Below are positions 26,436 to 39,726 of a stretch of 55,035 nt of DNA, in pieces. The stretch's first letter is position 1. Each line of letters starts with the position of its first letter. This DNA is from Enterobacter ludwigii (lineage in GTDB: Bacteria; Pseudomonadota; Gammaproteobacteria; Enterobacterales; Enterobacteriaceae), in assembly GCA_900068845.1 (NCBI GenBank), contig CEFQ01000002.1, positions 132,018 through 187,052 of the forward strand, given 5' to 3'. The notes below the pieces were generated by a model. It was not told where the DNA came from and made no database searches. It saw only the letters and a program-made list of their open reading frames with translations. A program made the position numbers and the translations under genes.

Positions 26436-27167
26436 ATGTTTTCACACCGCGATCTATCCCGCCTGAATGACCTTGAGATGCAGGTTTATCACTTCATCAT
26501 CAAACACCGGGAAAGTGTCAGTTATATGACGATTCGCGAGCTGGCCGCGCAGGCTGGCGTTTCAACCACCACCGTGCTGCGTTTTTGTCGCAAGCTACAG
26601 TGCGACGGCTGGTCTGAGTTTCGCATCCGTTTTCGCCTGGCGCAGGAGCAAACCGTACCGGTGGTAATGCCTTCCGGCGTCGGCGACATGCTCAGCTTCT
26701 TTAAAAGTATTCATAACGACGAGTTTGATCAGCAGATTGCTCAGGCTGCGCAGATGATTACACAGGCTGAACATATTTTCTTTATTGGTGCCGGTACCTC
26801 AGGCAGTCTGGGGAAATATGGTGCGCGTTTCTTTTCCAATATTGGTAAATTTAGCCTTCACATCGACGATCCTTATTATCCAGTGAGCGCTAGCGCCTAC
26901 GAAAATGCGCTGGCGATTATTTTGTCAGTATCCGGTGAGACTGAAGAGATCCTGCGCTTTGCCAGCCAGTTCAGTCTACATCACTGCAAAATCATCTCGA
27001 TTACTAACAACGAAAGCTGTTCACTGGCGAAAATGGCCGATTTCAATCTCTCTTATCATATGCCGCAAATTAAGCTGGGTGACCGCCTGGATATCACCAC
27101 ACAAGTGCCTGTGATGTATATTTTGGAAACACTGGGCCGCGCTATTTCCCGCTTTATTTCACTTTAA
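26436..27167 (+). CDS. RpiR family transcriptional regulator, probable regulator of bglA
   Basis: Protein of 243 residues. HTH_6 domain at about 1-75 (IRELAAQAGVSTTTVLRFCR) and a C-terminal SIS domain at about 105-230 (HIFFIGAGTSGSLGKYGARF; SVSGETEEIL), which in this family binds a phosphosugar. It stands 126 bp upstream of bglA on the same strand, a context that suggests sensing of a beta-glucoside phosphate or glucose 6-phosphate. Its ribosome binding site is weak. No equivalent is beside bglA in the E. coli layout I know. Confidence 0.87.
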   Translation: MFSHRDLSRLNDLEMQVYHFIIKHRESVSYMTIRELAAQAGVSTTTVLRFCRKLQCDGWSEFRIRFRLAQEQTVPVVMPSGVGDMLSFFKSIHNDEFDQQIAQAAQMITQAEHIFFIGAGTSGSLGKYGARFFSNIGKFSLHIDDPYYPVSASAYENALAIILSVSGETEEILRFASQFSLHHCKIISITNNESCSLAKMADFNLSYHMPQIKLGDRLDITTQVPVMYILETLGRAISRFISL

Positions 27168-27187
27168 AAACACCCTGTTTTCTCGCC

Positions 27188-27237
27188 GTGACAAGTCACA
27201 TATTGCTCACGGTGTTATATCGTGACTTTACTAAGTC
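27188..27237. promoter_or_regulatory. Candidate operators in the rpiR-bglA interval
   Basis: Two inverted repeats occur here: GTGACAAGTCAC at 27188-27199 and GACTTTACTAAGTC at 27224-27237. Both are built of TGAC/GTCA-type halves and lie 55-105 bp before the bglA start, where an operator would be expected. No regulator is proven. Confidence 0.35.
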
Positions 27238-27284
27238 GCTTGTTACACTGCGGGCAATTTCAAATTTCGCAAACAGTGTAATGA

Positions 27285-28733
<1,449 letters not shown>

Positions 28734-28746
28734 ATCGCAATAACCT

Positions 28747-28785
28747 TCGCGGCGCGATTTATCATGCAATACATTGCGCCGCTAC
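28747..28785. repeat. REP-like palindrome, GTAGCGGCGC family, copy 3
   Basis: A palindrome of about 39 bp with GGCGCGATTTATC and its weaker complement ending GCGCCGCTAC lies between the convergent ends of bglA and the SDR gene. The left arm has diverged from the family (TTCGCGGCGC). Confidence 0.65.
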
Positions 28786-28809
28786 GCATTGCAGTCGCTT
28801 TAAAGCTTA

Positions 28810-29553
28810 TTACCGTCCGCCAGCGGCATCAATAAAGGTACCGGTCACGTAAGACGCGGCATCGCTCGCCAGCCAGACAATCGCTTCAGCAATCTCTTCA
28901 GCCTGACCGCCACGTCCCATTGGCAACATGCTCGCCAGACGATCGACTCTGCCTGGTTCGCCGCCATCGGCGTGCATTTCAGTGTAAATAAGGCCAGGCC
29001 GCACGCTGTTAACGCGAATGCCTTGCGCCGCCACTTCCAGCGACAAACCTTTGGTCAGCGTATCCATTGCCCCTTTCGAGGCGGCGTAATCTACATATTC
29101 ACCCGGCGCACCGAGACGCGATGCGGCGGATGACACATTGACGATGGCACCGCCTGTGCCACCACGATGTGTGCCCATGCGTTTTACCGCCTCGCGGCAG
29201 CAGATGAACGTGCCGGTGACATTGGTAGCAAACACACGCTGAATACGTTCGGCATCCAACTCTTCAACGCGGCATTGGGTAAACAAAATGCCGGCGTTAT
29301 TCACCAGCACACGCAGTACGCCCTCTTGCTGATCTAACTGGGCAAACATACCCATAACCTGCGCCTCATCGGCAATATCGGCCTGCAGCGCAAAGGCACT
29401 ACCGCCCTGCGCTATAATTTCCGCCACCACGCTGGCTGCTTCGGCTTCACGCTGGCGGAAGTTTATCGCCACGCGATAACCCGCCTGCGCCAGCAATAAT
29501 GCGGTTGCACGTCCAATTCCGCGGCTGCCGCCGGTAACCAAAGCCAGATCCAT
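28810..29553 (-). CDS. ygfF: Short-chain dehydrogenase/reductase YgfF
   Basis: Classical SDR of 247 residues. The cofactor motif TGGSRGIG is at residues 7-14, NNAG near residue 88 is the structural motif, and the catalytic Tyr and Lys are in YVDYAASKGA near residue 158. Arg in the Rossmann loop suggests NADP(H). Substrate unknown. GGAGG precedes the ATG. It lies downstream of gcvP behind a terminator, the same neighbour order as E. coli ygfF. Confidence 0.88.
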   Translation of the reverse strand: MDLALVTGGSRGIGRATALLLAQAGYRVAINFRQREAEAASVVAEIIAQGGSAFALQADIADEAQVMGMFAQLDQQEGVLRVLVNNAGILFTQCRVEELDAERIQRVFATNVTGTFICCREAVKRMGTHRGGTGGAIVNVSSAASRLGAPGEYVDYAASKGAMDTLTKGLSLEVAAQGIRVNSVRPGLIYTEMHADGGEPGRVDRLASMLPMGRGGQAEEIAEAIVWLASDAASYVTGTFIDAAGGR

Positions 29554-29559
29554 TTTGCC

Positions 29560-29592
29560 TCCAAAAACAAAAGGGCCGAATGCTCGGCCCTT
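29560..29592 (-). terminator. Intrinsic terminator of the gcv operon
   Basis: The minus strand reads GGGCCGA-GCAT-TCGGCCC followed by TTTTGTTTTT. It ends the gcvTHP transcript about 35 bases after the gcvP stop and overlaps the leader of the SDR gene downstream. Confidence 0.85.
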
Positions 29593-29624
29593 AGGATGTT
29601 GTCAGATATCAGAGTTTAGCCTGA

Positions 29625-32498
<2,874 letters not shown>

Positions 32499-32554
32499 TT
32501 GCAGTAAATCCTGAATCGGGCTGGGTTACAAAAAATGGCGTTAAATCAGGTAGA

Positions 32555-32586
32555 TAAAAAAGAAGGTGGCGCAGCGCGCCACCTTC
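32555..32586 (-). terminator. Internal terminator between gcvH and gcvP
   Basis: The minus strand carries GAAGGTGGCGC-gct-GCGCCACCTTC, an eleven-base-pair GC-rich stem, followed directly by TTTTTT. It starts 12 bases after the gcvH stop. By its form it should stop a good part of transcription and lower gcvP mRNA relative to gcvT and gcvH. Confidence 0.8.
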
Positions 32587-32598
32587 TGCAACTACCGG

Positions 32599-32985
32599 TT
32601 ACTCGTCGATCGCGGCTTTGTAGGCATCCGCATCCAGCATAGCGTCGAGTTCTGACTCGTCACTGGCCTTAATGCGGAACAGCCAACCATCGGCGTACGG
32701 CGCGCTGTTGACCAACTCTGGTGAATCACCCAGCTGGTCATTTACGGCAACAATTTCACCGCTCAGCGGCGCATAGATGTCAGACGCGGCTTTCACCGAC
32801 TCTGCAACAGCGCAGTCATCACCGGCAGCGAAAGTCGCCCCAACGTCTGGCAGATCGACAAACACCATATCGCCCAGCAGTTCCTGTGCGTGTTCGGTGA
32901 TACCCACAGTGAAGGTGCCGTCCGCTTCTTTACGGACCCACTCGTGGCTATCGCGGTATTTCAATTCACTTGGCACATTGCTCAT
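32599..32985 (-). CDS. gcvH: Glycine cleavage system H protein
   Basis: Lipoyl carrier of 128 residues. The lipoylated lysine is K65 in [13 protein letters not shown]. It shuttles the aminomethyl group from GcvP to GcvT and is reoxidised by lipoamide dehydrogenase. AGGAG sits before the ATG. It follows gcvT by 21 bp. Confidence 0.97.
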   Translation of the reverse strand: MSNVPSELKYRDSHEWVRKEADGTFTVGITEHAQELLGDMVFVDLPDVGATFAAGDDCAVAESVKAASDIYAPLSGEIVAVNDQLGDSPELVNSAPYADGWLFRIKASDESELDAMLDADAYKAAIDE

Positions 32986-33006
32986 TGGCCATTTCTCCTG
33001 AAAAAA

Positions 33007-34104
33007 TTACTGGGCGACCGGCTTACCGGCGCGAACAAAAATCGGTTTAGTCACTTTCACGGGCATTTCACGGTTGCGGATTTCCACAATCGCCTGTTCA
33101 CCCACTCCGGCTGGCACTCGCGCCAGCGCGATGCTGTAACCCAGCGTCGGTGAGAAGGATCCACTGGTAATAATACCTTGCTGCGGTTGACCTTGTTCAT
33201 CGGTGAAACGCACAGTCAAACCGTTACGTAACACCCCTTTTTCGGTCATCACCAGACCAACCAACTTCTCGGTGCCTTTTTCGCGCTGTGCTTGCAGCGC
33301 GTCACGGCCGATGAAATCACGGTCGGCAGGTTCCCAGCTGATAGTCCAGCCCATGTTGGCGGCCAGCGGCGAAACGCCTTCATCCATCTCCTGACCATAC
33401 AGGTTCATGCCCGCTTCCAGACGCAGCGTGTCACGTGCCCCCAGACCCGCCGGTTTAACGCCTGCGGCCAACAGTTGCTGCCAGAAAGCCGCGGCTTCCG
33501 TGGCAGGCATGGCAATCTCGTAGCCCGCTTCGCCGGTATAGCCGGTGGTCGCGATGAACAGATTTTCCGCCTGTACGCCAAAGAACGGCTTCATGCCAGC
33601 AACGGCGTCACGCTGAGCGGCACTGAACAGCGTTTGCGCTTTCTGCTGCGCGTTCGGGCCCTGCACCGCAATTAGCGCCAAATCGTCACGCTCAATTAGC
33701 TCCACGCCGAACGGCTGTGCATGCTGTTTGATCCACGCCAAATCTTTCTCACGCGTGGCGGAGTTGACCACCAAACGGAAGAAATCTTCGCTCATAAAGT
33801 AAACAATCAAATCATCAATGACGCCAGCGGAGGCATTTAACATGCCGGTGTAGAGGGCTTTGCCTGGCTGGGTTAGCTTGGCGACATCATTGGCCAGCAA
33901 GTAGCGCAGGAATTCGCGGGTACGCGCACCGCGCAGATCGACAATGGTCATGTGGGAAACATCAAACATGCCGGCATCGTTACGCACCGCGTGATGCTCA
34001 TCCATTTGCGAGCCGTAATGCAGCGGCATCATCCAACCGTGGAAGTCCACCATGCGCGCACCGCTTGCCTGATGCTGTTCGAATAGAGGCGTTTGCTGAG
34101 TCAT
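33007..34104 (-). CDS. gcvT: Aminomethyltransferase, glycine cleavage T protein
   Basis: Folate-dependent enzyme of 365 residues that releases ammonia and transfers the one-carbon unit to tetrahydrofolate. [30 protein letters not shown] and [14 protein letters not shown] are typical, and the C-terminal barrel has [19 protein letters not shown]. The second in-frame ATG (34104) is favoured over 34110 because AGGA lies five bases before it. First gene of the gcv operon; the 400 bp upstream carry a PurR box and CTAAT motifs. Confidence 0.96.
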   Translation of the reverse strand: MTQQTPLFEQHQASGARMVDFHGWMMPLHYGSQMDEHHAVRNDAGMFDVSHMTIVDLRGARTREFLRYLLANDVAKLTQPGKALYTGMLNASAGVIDDLIVYFMSEDFFRLVVNSATREKDLAWIKQHAQPFGVELIERDDLALIAVQGPNAQQKAQTLFSAAQRDAVAGMKPFFGVQAENLFIATTGYTGEAGYEIAMPATEAAAFWQQLLAAGVKPAGLGARDTLRLEAGMNLYGQEMDEGVSPLAANMGWTISWEPADRDFIGRDALQAQREKGTEKLVGLVMTEKGVLRNGLTVRFTDEQGQPQQGIITSGSFSPTLGYSIALARVPAGVGEQAIVEIRNREMPVKVTKPIFVRAGKPVAQ

Positions 34105-34159
34105 AACCATCCTGTGAATACAAGTGAGTGTGACGCGCCTGCGTCGCCTTAACAGGCGG

Positions 34160-34175
34160 ACGCAAACGTTCTCTT
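34160..34175. promoter_or_regulatory. PurR operator of the gcv operon
   Basis: ACGCAAACGTTCTCTT fits the PurR consensus ACGCAAACGTTTNCNT with one clear mismatch. It lies about 56 bp upstream of the gcvT start. PurR control of gcv by purine level is established in E. coli; here it is inferred from the site. Confidence 0.7.
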
Positions 34176-34192
34176 TATGCTGAAGTTATCAC

Positions 34193-34430
34193 CTAATGCG
34201 GCAATTAACCATGAGGAAAACGAGGGTGAAACACTACCACCTTTCAACGAACCACCGAACAGCGACCAGCATAAATCACTGCATTATTGTGATTAGCCTC
34301 GCACAAAATACGACTAAATTACTTTCATGCAGCAAAATGAGGGAATAGACGCCACAGGATTAAGAAATGGTCCGGCATTCGCATTGCCACGGCATGAATT
34401 AATCTAATGCGAATTAAGGGGTGAAATTAG
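34193..34430. promoter_or_regulatory. GcvA-type CTAAT motifs and AT-rich control region of gcv
   Basis: The pentamer CTAAT, which marks E. coli GcvA sites, occurs four times: at 34193-34197 and 34404-34408 on the plus strand and at 34292-34296 and 34426-34430 on the minus strand. The region between is AT-rich, as expected for Lrp binding. No glycine riboswitch structure is seen. The pentamer is short, so single hits may be chance. Confidence 0.45.
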
Positions 34431-34450
34431 AATAAATCAAACGAGGCGCG

Positions 34451-34484
34451 ATTGCGGTGCAGCGCTGCATCATTGCGGTGCAGC
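34451..34484. repeat. Short direct repeat ATTGCGGTGCAGC
   Basis: ATTGCGGTGCAGC occurs at 34451-34463 and again at 34472-34484, two helical turns apart (21 bp), just downstream of the ubiI terminator. The spacing would suit a dimeric DNA-binding protein, but the position on the far side of the gcv region gives no clear target. Confidence 0.6.
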
Positions 34485-34515
34485 AAAGAAAAACGGCGCC
34501 CATTTGGGCGCCGTT
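34485..34515 (-). terminator. Intrinsic terminator of ubiI
   Basis: The minus strand reads AACGGCGCCCAAATGGGCGCCGTT, a ten-base-pair stem, followed by TTTCTTTG. It begins about 12 bases after the ubiI stop and closes the ygfB-pepP-ubiH-ubiI transcript. Confidence 0.85.
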
Positions 34516-34526
34516 GGCAGATGTGA

Positions 34527-35729
34527 TTAGCGTATCCACCGGGGTAGATCGTTTAACCCCATCGCCTGTTTCAGCATCAACGGTTTGATGCCCGGTAGAG
34601 TATCGGCGAGCTTGAGGCCAACATCACGCAGCAGCTTTTTCGCTGGATGGGTGCCGGCAAACAGCTCACGGAAACCCTGCATCCCCGCCAGCATCATCGC
34701 CGCGCTATGCTTGCGGCTGCGTTCATAGCGACGCAGATAAAGGTGCTGACCAATGTCTTTACCTTCCTGATGAAGTCGGCGAATTTCACCTATCAGTTCA
34801 GCCGCGTCCATAAAGCCCAGATTCACGCCTTGTCCGGCCAGCGGATGAATGGTGTGCGCGGCATCGCCGACCAGCGCCAAACGGTGCGCAGCAAAATTGC
34901 GCGCATAACGCGCCGTCAGCGGGAAGGTTTTACGTTCGCTTTCGACCTGACACAGACCAAGACGCATATCAAACGCTACCGATAGCTGCTGATTAAACAG
35001 CGCTTCCGGCATCGATTGCACGCGCGCCGCTTCCTGCGGCGAGAGCGACCAGACGATTGAGCATAAGTGAGGATCCTGCATCGGCAGGAAGGCCAGAATA
35101 CCGTCGCCGTGGAATACCTGACGCGCAATGGCATCATGCGGCATATCGGTGCGGATGTTCGCCACCAACGCGTGATGCTCGTAATCCCAGAAAGTCAGTG
35201 GAATATCGGCTTTATCGCGCAGCCATGAATTCGCGCCGTCGGCAGCAACCAGTAAACGCGCGCTCATCATGCTGCCATCTTGTAGCGTAATGAAGGCTTC
35301 GTTGTCGCCAAATGCCACTTGCTGCAACTGCGCCGGGGCAAACAGCGCGATATCGCTGCTCTGGCTGGCGCGCTGCCACAACGCGCTATGAATTACCTCG
35401 TTTTCAATAATATGGCCAAGATGCGACAAACCCTGCTGCTCATCATCAAAGCTAATAGAGCCGAAGCTGTCCTGATCCCACACTTCCATGCCGTGATAAG
35501 CGCTGGCACGCAGAGCCAGAATGCTCGACCAGACATCAAGCTTTTGTAGCAGGCGTTCGCTGGCAGCGTTGATGGCGGAGACGCGAATCGACGCATTTGC
35601 CGCCGGATCAAACTGTGGCTCGGGTGCTTTTTCCAGCACGGCAACGCGTAAGCCGCTGCCTTGTAGTCCGCAGGCGACGGCCAACCCCACCATGCCGCCT
35701 CCGGCAATTGCCACATCAAAAGTTTGCAT
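34527..35729 (-). CDS. ubiI: FAD-dependent 2-octaprenylphenol hydroxylase UbiI (VisC)
   Basis: Flavin monooxygenase of 400 residues. The dinucleotide motif GGGMVGLAVACGL is at residues 11-23, a second FAD motif is ALVGDAAHTIHPLAGQGVNLG near residue 290. UbiI carries out C5 hydroxylation in ubiquinone synthesis. It follows ubiH with 20 bp between, as in E. coli. Confidence 0.94.
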   Translation of the reverse strand: MQTFDVAIAGGGMVGLAVACGLQGSGLRVAVLEKAPEPQFDPAANASIRVSAINAASERLLQKLDVWSSILALRASAYHGMEVWDQDSFGSISFDDEQQGLSHLGHIIENEVIHSALWQRASQSSDIALFAPAQLQQVAFGDNEAFITLQDGSMMSARLLVAADGANSWLRDKADIPLTFWDYEHHALVANIRTDMPHDAIARQVFHGDGILAFLPMQDPHLCSIVWSLSPQEAARVQSMPEALFNQQLSVAFDMRLGLCQVESERKTFPLTARYARNFAAHRLALVGDAAHTIHPLAGQGVNLGFMDAAELIGEIRRLHQEGKDIGQHLYLRRYERSRKHSAAMMLAGMQGFRELFAGTHPAKKLLRDVGLKLADTLPGIKPLMLKQAMGLNDLPRWIR

Positions 35730-35749
35730 TGCTGCCCCTTAATTCGTGC

Positions 35750-36928
35750 TTAACGCTTAACCCAGCCGAGCGTGCGCACGGCAAGTGGATTTCGTAGCCA
35801 AGGCAGATGGTCCATCGCCACCAGCCCAAGATTCCGTCCTGCTACCAACGGCGCATAGCGGTTAGCAAACAGTCGGACTAAACCGTCGGTGACGCCAATG
35901 GTGGCGGCACGATCGGGCTGACGTCGCGCGGCAAAGTGCTGCAATACCGCGAAACTGCCGGGATCCTGCTGCTGACGATGTGCGCCCGCCAGCGTTTCTG
36001 CCAATGACATCACGTCGCGCAGACCAAGGTTGAAGCCTTGTCCAGCAATCGGATGCAGCGTTTGTGCCGCATTGCCGACCAGCGCCAGACGATGCGTCAC
36101 CTGACGTTCGGCAGTTTGCAGCGCCAGCGGATAAAGCTCGCGCTGTCCGGTGTGCGTAAAACGCCCCAGACGCCAGCCAAATGCACGCTGTAATTCTTGC
36201 AGGAAAGTCGCATCGTCCCACTGTTTAATCATTGTTTGCGCGTCAAGCGGATGGCACCACACCAGCGACATGCGATTGCCAGACATTGGCAATAGCGCTA
36301 GCGGGCCGTGCTCGGTAAAACGCTCGAAGGCGCGGCTCTGATGCGGCAGCTGCGTCGACACATTGGCGATAACCGCCAACTGCTGATAATCGTCGCGCTG
36401 CCAGGTGATACCGCAGGACGCGCCCAAAGGTGAACGCGCACCATCAGCGGCCACCAGCAATGCCGCCTGCAACTGTTCGCCGCTGTTTAGCGTAACGTGC
36501 ACCTGATCCGCCGTGCGCGATACAGAGGTCACATAGTCCGGGCAGCGCACAGTGATACCCGGCGCCTGTTGTAGGCGCTGAAACAACCGCTGACCGACAT
36601 CAAAAAGTTCGACTACCTGACCCAGCGCGGGCACCTGATGTTCTTCCGCTTTAAGCGAGACGAAACCGGTATGACCGCGATCGGAAACGTGAATATCGGT
36701 GATAGGCGTGGCGCAGTCTGCCAGTGAGCGCCACAGGTCGATATCCGCTAACTGCTGACACGTGCCTGCCGCCAGGGCAATCGCGCGTCCGTCGAAACCG
36801 GGATGCGCGCGGCTGTCGGGCTGAATCCGCTCAATCAACGTCACCGGCAGCTGGCCTTGCGTCAAGTGTGAAATCGCCAGTGCCAGAGTCGCACCGGTCA
36901 TGCCGCCGCCAGCAATCACAATACTCAT
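35750..36928 (-). CDS. ubiH: 2-octaprenyl-6-methoxyphenol hydroxylase UbiH
   Basis: Flavin monooxygenase of 392 residues, paralogous to UbiI. FAD motifs are VIAGGGMTGATLALAI at the N-terminus and ALVGNAAQTLHPIAGQGFNLGLRD near residue 285. It hydroxylates C1 of the ubiquinone precursor ring. Its ATG overlaps the pepP stop by four bases (ATGA), so translation is coupled to pepP. Confidence 0.94.
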   Translation of the reverse strand: MSIVIAGGGMTGATLALAISHLTQGQLPVTLIERIQPDSRAHPGFDGRAIALAAGTCQQLADIDLWRSLADCATPITDIHVSDRGHTGFVSLKAEEHQVPALGQVVELFDVGQRLFQRLQQAPGITVRCPDYVTSVSRTADQVHVTLNSGEQLQAALLVAADGARSPLGASCGITWQRDDYQQLAVIANVSTQLPHQSRAFERFTEHGPLALLPMSGNRMSLVWCHPLDAQTMIKQWDDATFLQELQRAFGWRLGRFTHTGQRELYPLALQTAERQVTHRLALVGNAAQTLHPIAGQGFNLGLRDVMSLAETLAGAHRQQQDPGSFAVLQHFAARRQPDRAATIGVTDGLVRLFANRYAPLVAGRNLGLVAMDHLPWLRNPLAVRTLGWVKR

Positions 36929-38247
36929 GCGTGACGTGCCGCCGCCATTAGCGCTTCGATCGCGTCGGCATCTTTCACCACGCTGTCGGTGAGATTCTCA
37001 TTGCCGTTTACGGTGATGACAATGTCATCTTCAATACGAATACCAATGCCACGATATTGCGGCGGTACTTTAGCATCTGGCGCGATATACAAGCCAGGCT
37101 CAACGGTCAGCACCATGCCCGGCTCAAGGATACGGTCGCGGCTCGGTGTGCCGTAATGACCGACATCATGGACATCCAGCCCCAGCCAGTGGCTCAAACC
37201 GTGCATAAAGAACGGACGGTGTGCCTGCTCTTCAAACAGCGTGTCGATGTTGCCATCGAGAATGCCGAGATCAACCAGGCCGGTAATCATGATGCGCACC
37301 ACTTCGTCATTGACGTCATGGATGCTGATTCCCGGACGGAACATCGACAACGCTTTGTACAGTGATGCCAGCACGATGTCGTAGATAGCGCGCTGCGGCT
37401 CGCTGAATTTACCGTTGACCGGGAAGGTGCGGGTGATATCGCCCGCGTAGCCGTGGAATTCACAGCCAGCGTCAATCAGCACGAGATCGCCATCGCGCAT
37501 TTCACATTCGTTTTCGGTGTAGTGCAGAATGCAGCCGTTTTCGCCAGCACCGACAATGGTGTTGTAAGACGGGAAGCGCGCGCCGTGGCGATTGAATTCG
37601 TGATGAATTTCGCCTTCCAGCTGATATTCGAACATGCCCGGACGACAGGCTTGCATGGCTCGCGTGTGCGCCAGCGCGCTAATTTTGCCGGCGCGGCGCA
37701 GAATCTCAATCTCTTCCGCGCTTTTGAACAGGCGCATGTCATGCACCCATGGACGCCAGTCGGTGACCGTATCTGGAGCGCTGAGATTTTGACGGAAGCC
37801 GCGGCGCAACTTTTCCAGCGCACTAAACACTTGCTGATCCGCTTCTGCATATTCACCCTGCGCATGATAAACAATATCCAGGCCGTTAAGCAGTTGATGC
37901 AATTGCTCACCCATGTCATCCCACGGTAAAGCACGATCAACACCCAGTTTCGCTGGTGCGGCATCCTGCCCAAGTCGGCGACCAAACCAGATTTCAGCGT
38001 TCAGGTCACGAACGCGATTGAACAGCACGCTGTGGTTATGCTTGTCATCGCTTTTGATTAAAACCAGCAGCGCCTGCGGTTCGTTAAAACCGGTGAAGTA
38101 CCAGAAATCGCTGTTTTGCCGAAAGTTATACTCGGTATCGTTGCTGCGCGTCACTTCAGGTGCAGCAAATATCAAAGCGGCACTGCCTGGCGCCATGCGG
38201 GCAATCAGCGCCTGACGACGTTGCTGGAACGTGTCCAGAGTAATCAT
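36925..38247 (-). CDS. pepP: Xaa-Pro aminopeptidase P
   Basis: Metallopeptidase of 440 residues (E. coli 441) that removes N-terminal residues before proline. Dimanganese ligands can be assigned: the two aspartates in VLIDAGCEFHGYAGDITRTF, the histidine in HGLSHWLGLDVHD, and glutamates in VEPGLYI and GIRIEDDI. The ATG at 38247 with AGGGAG upstream is chosen over 38289. It lies between ygfB and ubiH in one operon. Confidence 0.95.
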   Translation of the reverse strand: MITLDTFQQRRQALIARMAPGSAALIFAAPEVTRSNDTEYNFRQNSDFWYFTGFNEPQALLVLIKSDDKHNHSVLFNRVRDLNAEIWFGRRLGQDAAPAKLGVDRALPWDDMGEQLHQLLNGLDIVYHAQGEYAEADQQVFSALEKLRRGFRQNLSAPDTVTDWRPWVHDMRLFKSAEEIEILRRAGKISALAHTRAMQACRPGMFEYQLEGEIHHEFNRHGARFPSYNTIVGAGENGCILHYTENECEMRDGDLVLIDAGCEFHGYAGDITRTFPVNGKFSEPQRAIYDIVLASLYKALSMFRPGISIHDVNDEVVRIMITGLVDLGILDGNIDTLFEEQAHRPFFMHGLSHWLGLDVHDVGHYGTPSRDRILEPGMVLTVEPGLYIAPDAKVPPQYRGIGIRIEDDIVITVNGNENLTDSVVKDADAIEALMAAARHA

Positions 38248-38297
38248 GTTTGCACTCCCTGTTGAAGACGGGCCACAACGTACCCGCATTGACGCAC

Positions 38298-38879
38298 TTA
38301 GTGTAACGTAGGTTTCTGTACTTCAGGTGCCGTTGGCTGATGCTGACGCGTAAAGGTGTCATGGCACAGCAGAGCGGCAACACGCACGTACTCGATCACC
38401 TCTTCCAGCGACTGTTCCAGCTCTTCCTGGTCTTCATCTTCGTCATAGCCGAGTTGTGCGATGGTGCGCAGATCGTCAATCGCTTCACCCGTTTCACCGG
38501 TTACTTTTTCCAGCTTAGGCTGCGTCACGCCCAAACCGAGCAGGAAATGGTTTACCCAGCCAGCCAGCGCATCCGCGCGATCGAATACCGTGATGTCATC
38601 ATCTTCCGGCAACATCAGCTGGAACATAAAGCCTTCGTCTTCCAGCGTGGTGGCGAGGCTTTCATGCAGCGCCTGCAACGGCTGCGACAGACTTTGCGAA
38701 AATGCCATGCCTTCGTTGGTGAGATCGTGAACCATGGTTTTCCAGCTGGCATCCTGATTGCCGCCGCACAAAATCCCGGAAAGGAGTCCGTGCATTTCGG
38801 CTGGCGTCATGCCCACGCCCTGCTGAGAAAGGGCCGCGGCCAGCGCGTTGTAACTAGGCGTTGCGTTCTGTAAAGACAT
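38298..38879 (-). CDS. ygfB: UPF0149 family protein YgfB
   Basis: Acidic, mostly helical protein of 193 residues with conserved [12 protein letters not shown] near residue 29 and an acidic [14 protein letters not shown] segment. Precise function is not established in E. coli; in Pseudomonas a homologue affects antibiotic response. First gene of the operon with pepP, ubiH and ubiI, divergent from zapA. Confidence 0.9.
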   Translation of the reverse strand: MSLQNATPSYNALAAALSQQGVGMTPAEMHGLLSGILCGGNQDASWKTMVHDLTNEGMAFSQSLSQPLQALHESLATTLEDEGFMFQLMLPEDDDITVFDRADALAGWVNHFLLGLGVTQPKLEKVTGETGEAIDDLRTIAQLGYDEDEDQEELEQSLEEVIEYVRVAALLCHDTFTRQHQPTAPEVQKPTLH

Positions 38880-39049
38880 AAGCTTTGGTCGTCGTTGGCG
38901 GAATAAGTTCGTGTTATGCTACCACCAGGTGCCTCTGGGTTTCCAGAAAAGGGGTTGTAACTTATAACTCGGGTATATATAGTTTCGCTCCTCCCAAACC
39001 ATTGACCGGTAAGGGAGATGCGATCGAAGTAATCAGTCAGGATGGTGGC

Positions 39050-39379
39050 ATGTCTGCACAACCAGTAGATATTCAAATTTTTGGTCGTTCATTGAGAGTG
39101 AATTGTCCGCCTGAACAGCAAGATGCGCTGAATCTGGCCGCAGAGGATCTCAATCAACGGTTGCAAGATTTAAAAGTTCGCACTAGAGTCACCAATACAG
39201 AGCAACTGGTGTTCATCGCCGCGTTAAACATCTGCCACGAGTTGGCACAAGAGAAAGGTAAGACGCGCGACTATGCTGCAAATATGGAACAACGTATCCG
39301 CATGCTGCAGCAGACCATTGAACAAGCGTTAGTTGAGCAAGGTCGCATAACTGATCGCCAGGGCCCTAATTTTGAATAA
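39050..39379 (+). CDS. zapA: Cell division protein ZapA
   Basis: Protein of 109 residues, nearly identical to E. coli ZapA ([37 protein letters not shown]). The N-terminal globular part binds FtsZ and the C-terminal coiled coil ([16 protein letters not shown]) makes the tetramer that bundles FtsZ filaments. The start at 39050 is set by homology. It lies just before the 6S RNA gene, as in other enterobacteria. Confidence 0.96.
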   Translation: MSAQPVDIQIFGRSLRVNCPPEQQDALNLAAEDLNQRLQDLKVRTRVTNTEQLVFIAALNICHELAQEKGKTRDYAANMEQRIRMLQQTIEQALVEQGRITDRQGPNFE

Positions 39380-39418
39380 CACTTCATGGTCCTCATGCTA
39401 GAGTGACGGTGAAGTAAA

Positions 39419-39603
39419 TTTTCTCTGAGATGTTTGCAAGCGGGCCAGTCCCCTGAGCCGATATTTCATACCAACAGAATGTGACGCTCCACAATTTGTG
39501 CGCATGCTCGGTTCGTCCGAGAAGCCTAATAGTTGTGACGGCATGTTCACCTTGAACCAAGGGTTCAAGGGTTACAGCCTGCGGCGGCATCTCGGAGATC
39601 TCC
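39419..39603 (+). ncRNA. ssrS: 6S RNA
   Basis: About 185 bases very like E. coli ssrS. The 5' part TTTCTCTGAGATG pairs with the 3' part CATCTCGGAGAT, forming the closing stem; GCAAGCGGGCCAGTCCCCTG near the start and CCTTGAACCAAGGGTTCAAG near the end are conserved. 6S RNA binds sigma-70 RNA polymerase in stationary phase. The zapA-ssrS-fau order confirms it. Ends are estimated from the E. coli RNA. Confidence 0.95.
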
Positions 39604-39633
39604 ATTTAGTAGTTTTGATTCGCAAATGTTCAC

Positions 39634-39649
39634 GTCGCCATAAGGCGAC
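39634..39649. other. Short hairpin GTCGCC-ATAA-GGCGAC between ssrS and fau
   Basis: A six-base-pair stem with a four-base loop lies 30 bases after the 6S RNA. It has no T run and may be a processing or pausing element within the ssrS-fau transcript. It resembles a shortened form of the GTCGCCAT hairpins elsewhere in the window. Confidence 0.4.
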
Positions 39650-39726
39650 ATGAGCCCAGACGCGAATCCCCCGGCTTTCATGATCATGATATAGTGGCTG
39701 CATCAGCTCACTCTGCCGGGGATATC

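Noticed and set aside
34105..34526. Glycine riboswitch upstream of gcvT
   Set aside because: No tandem aptamer-like conserved segments are visible; a PurR box lies in the leader as in E. coli.
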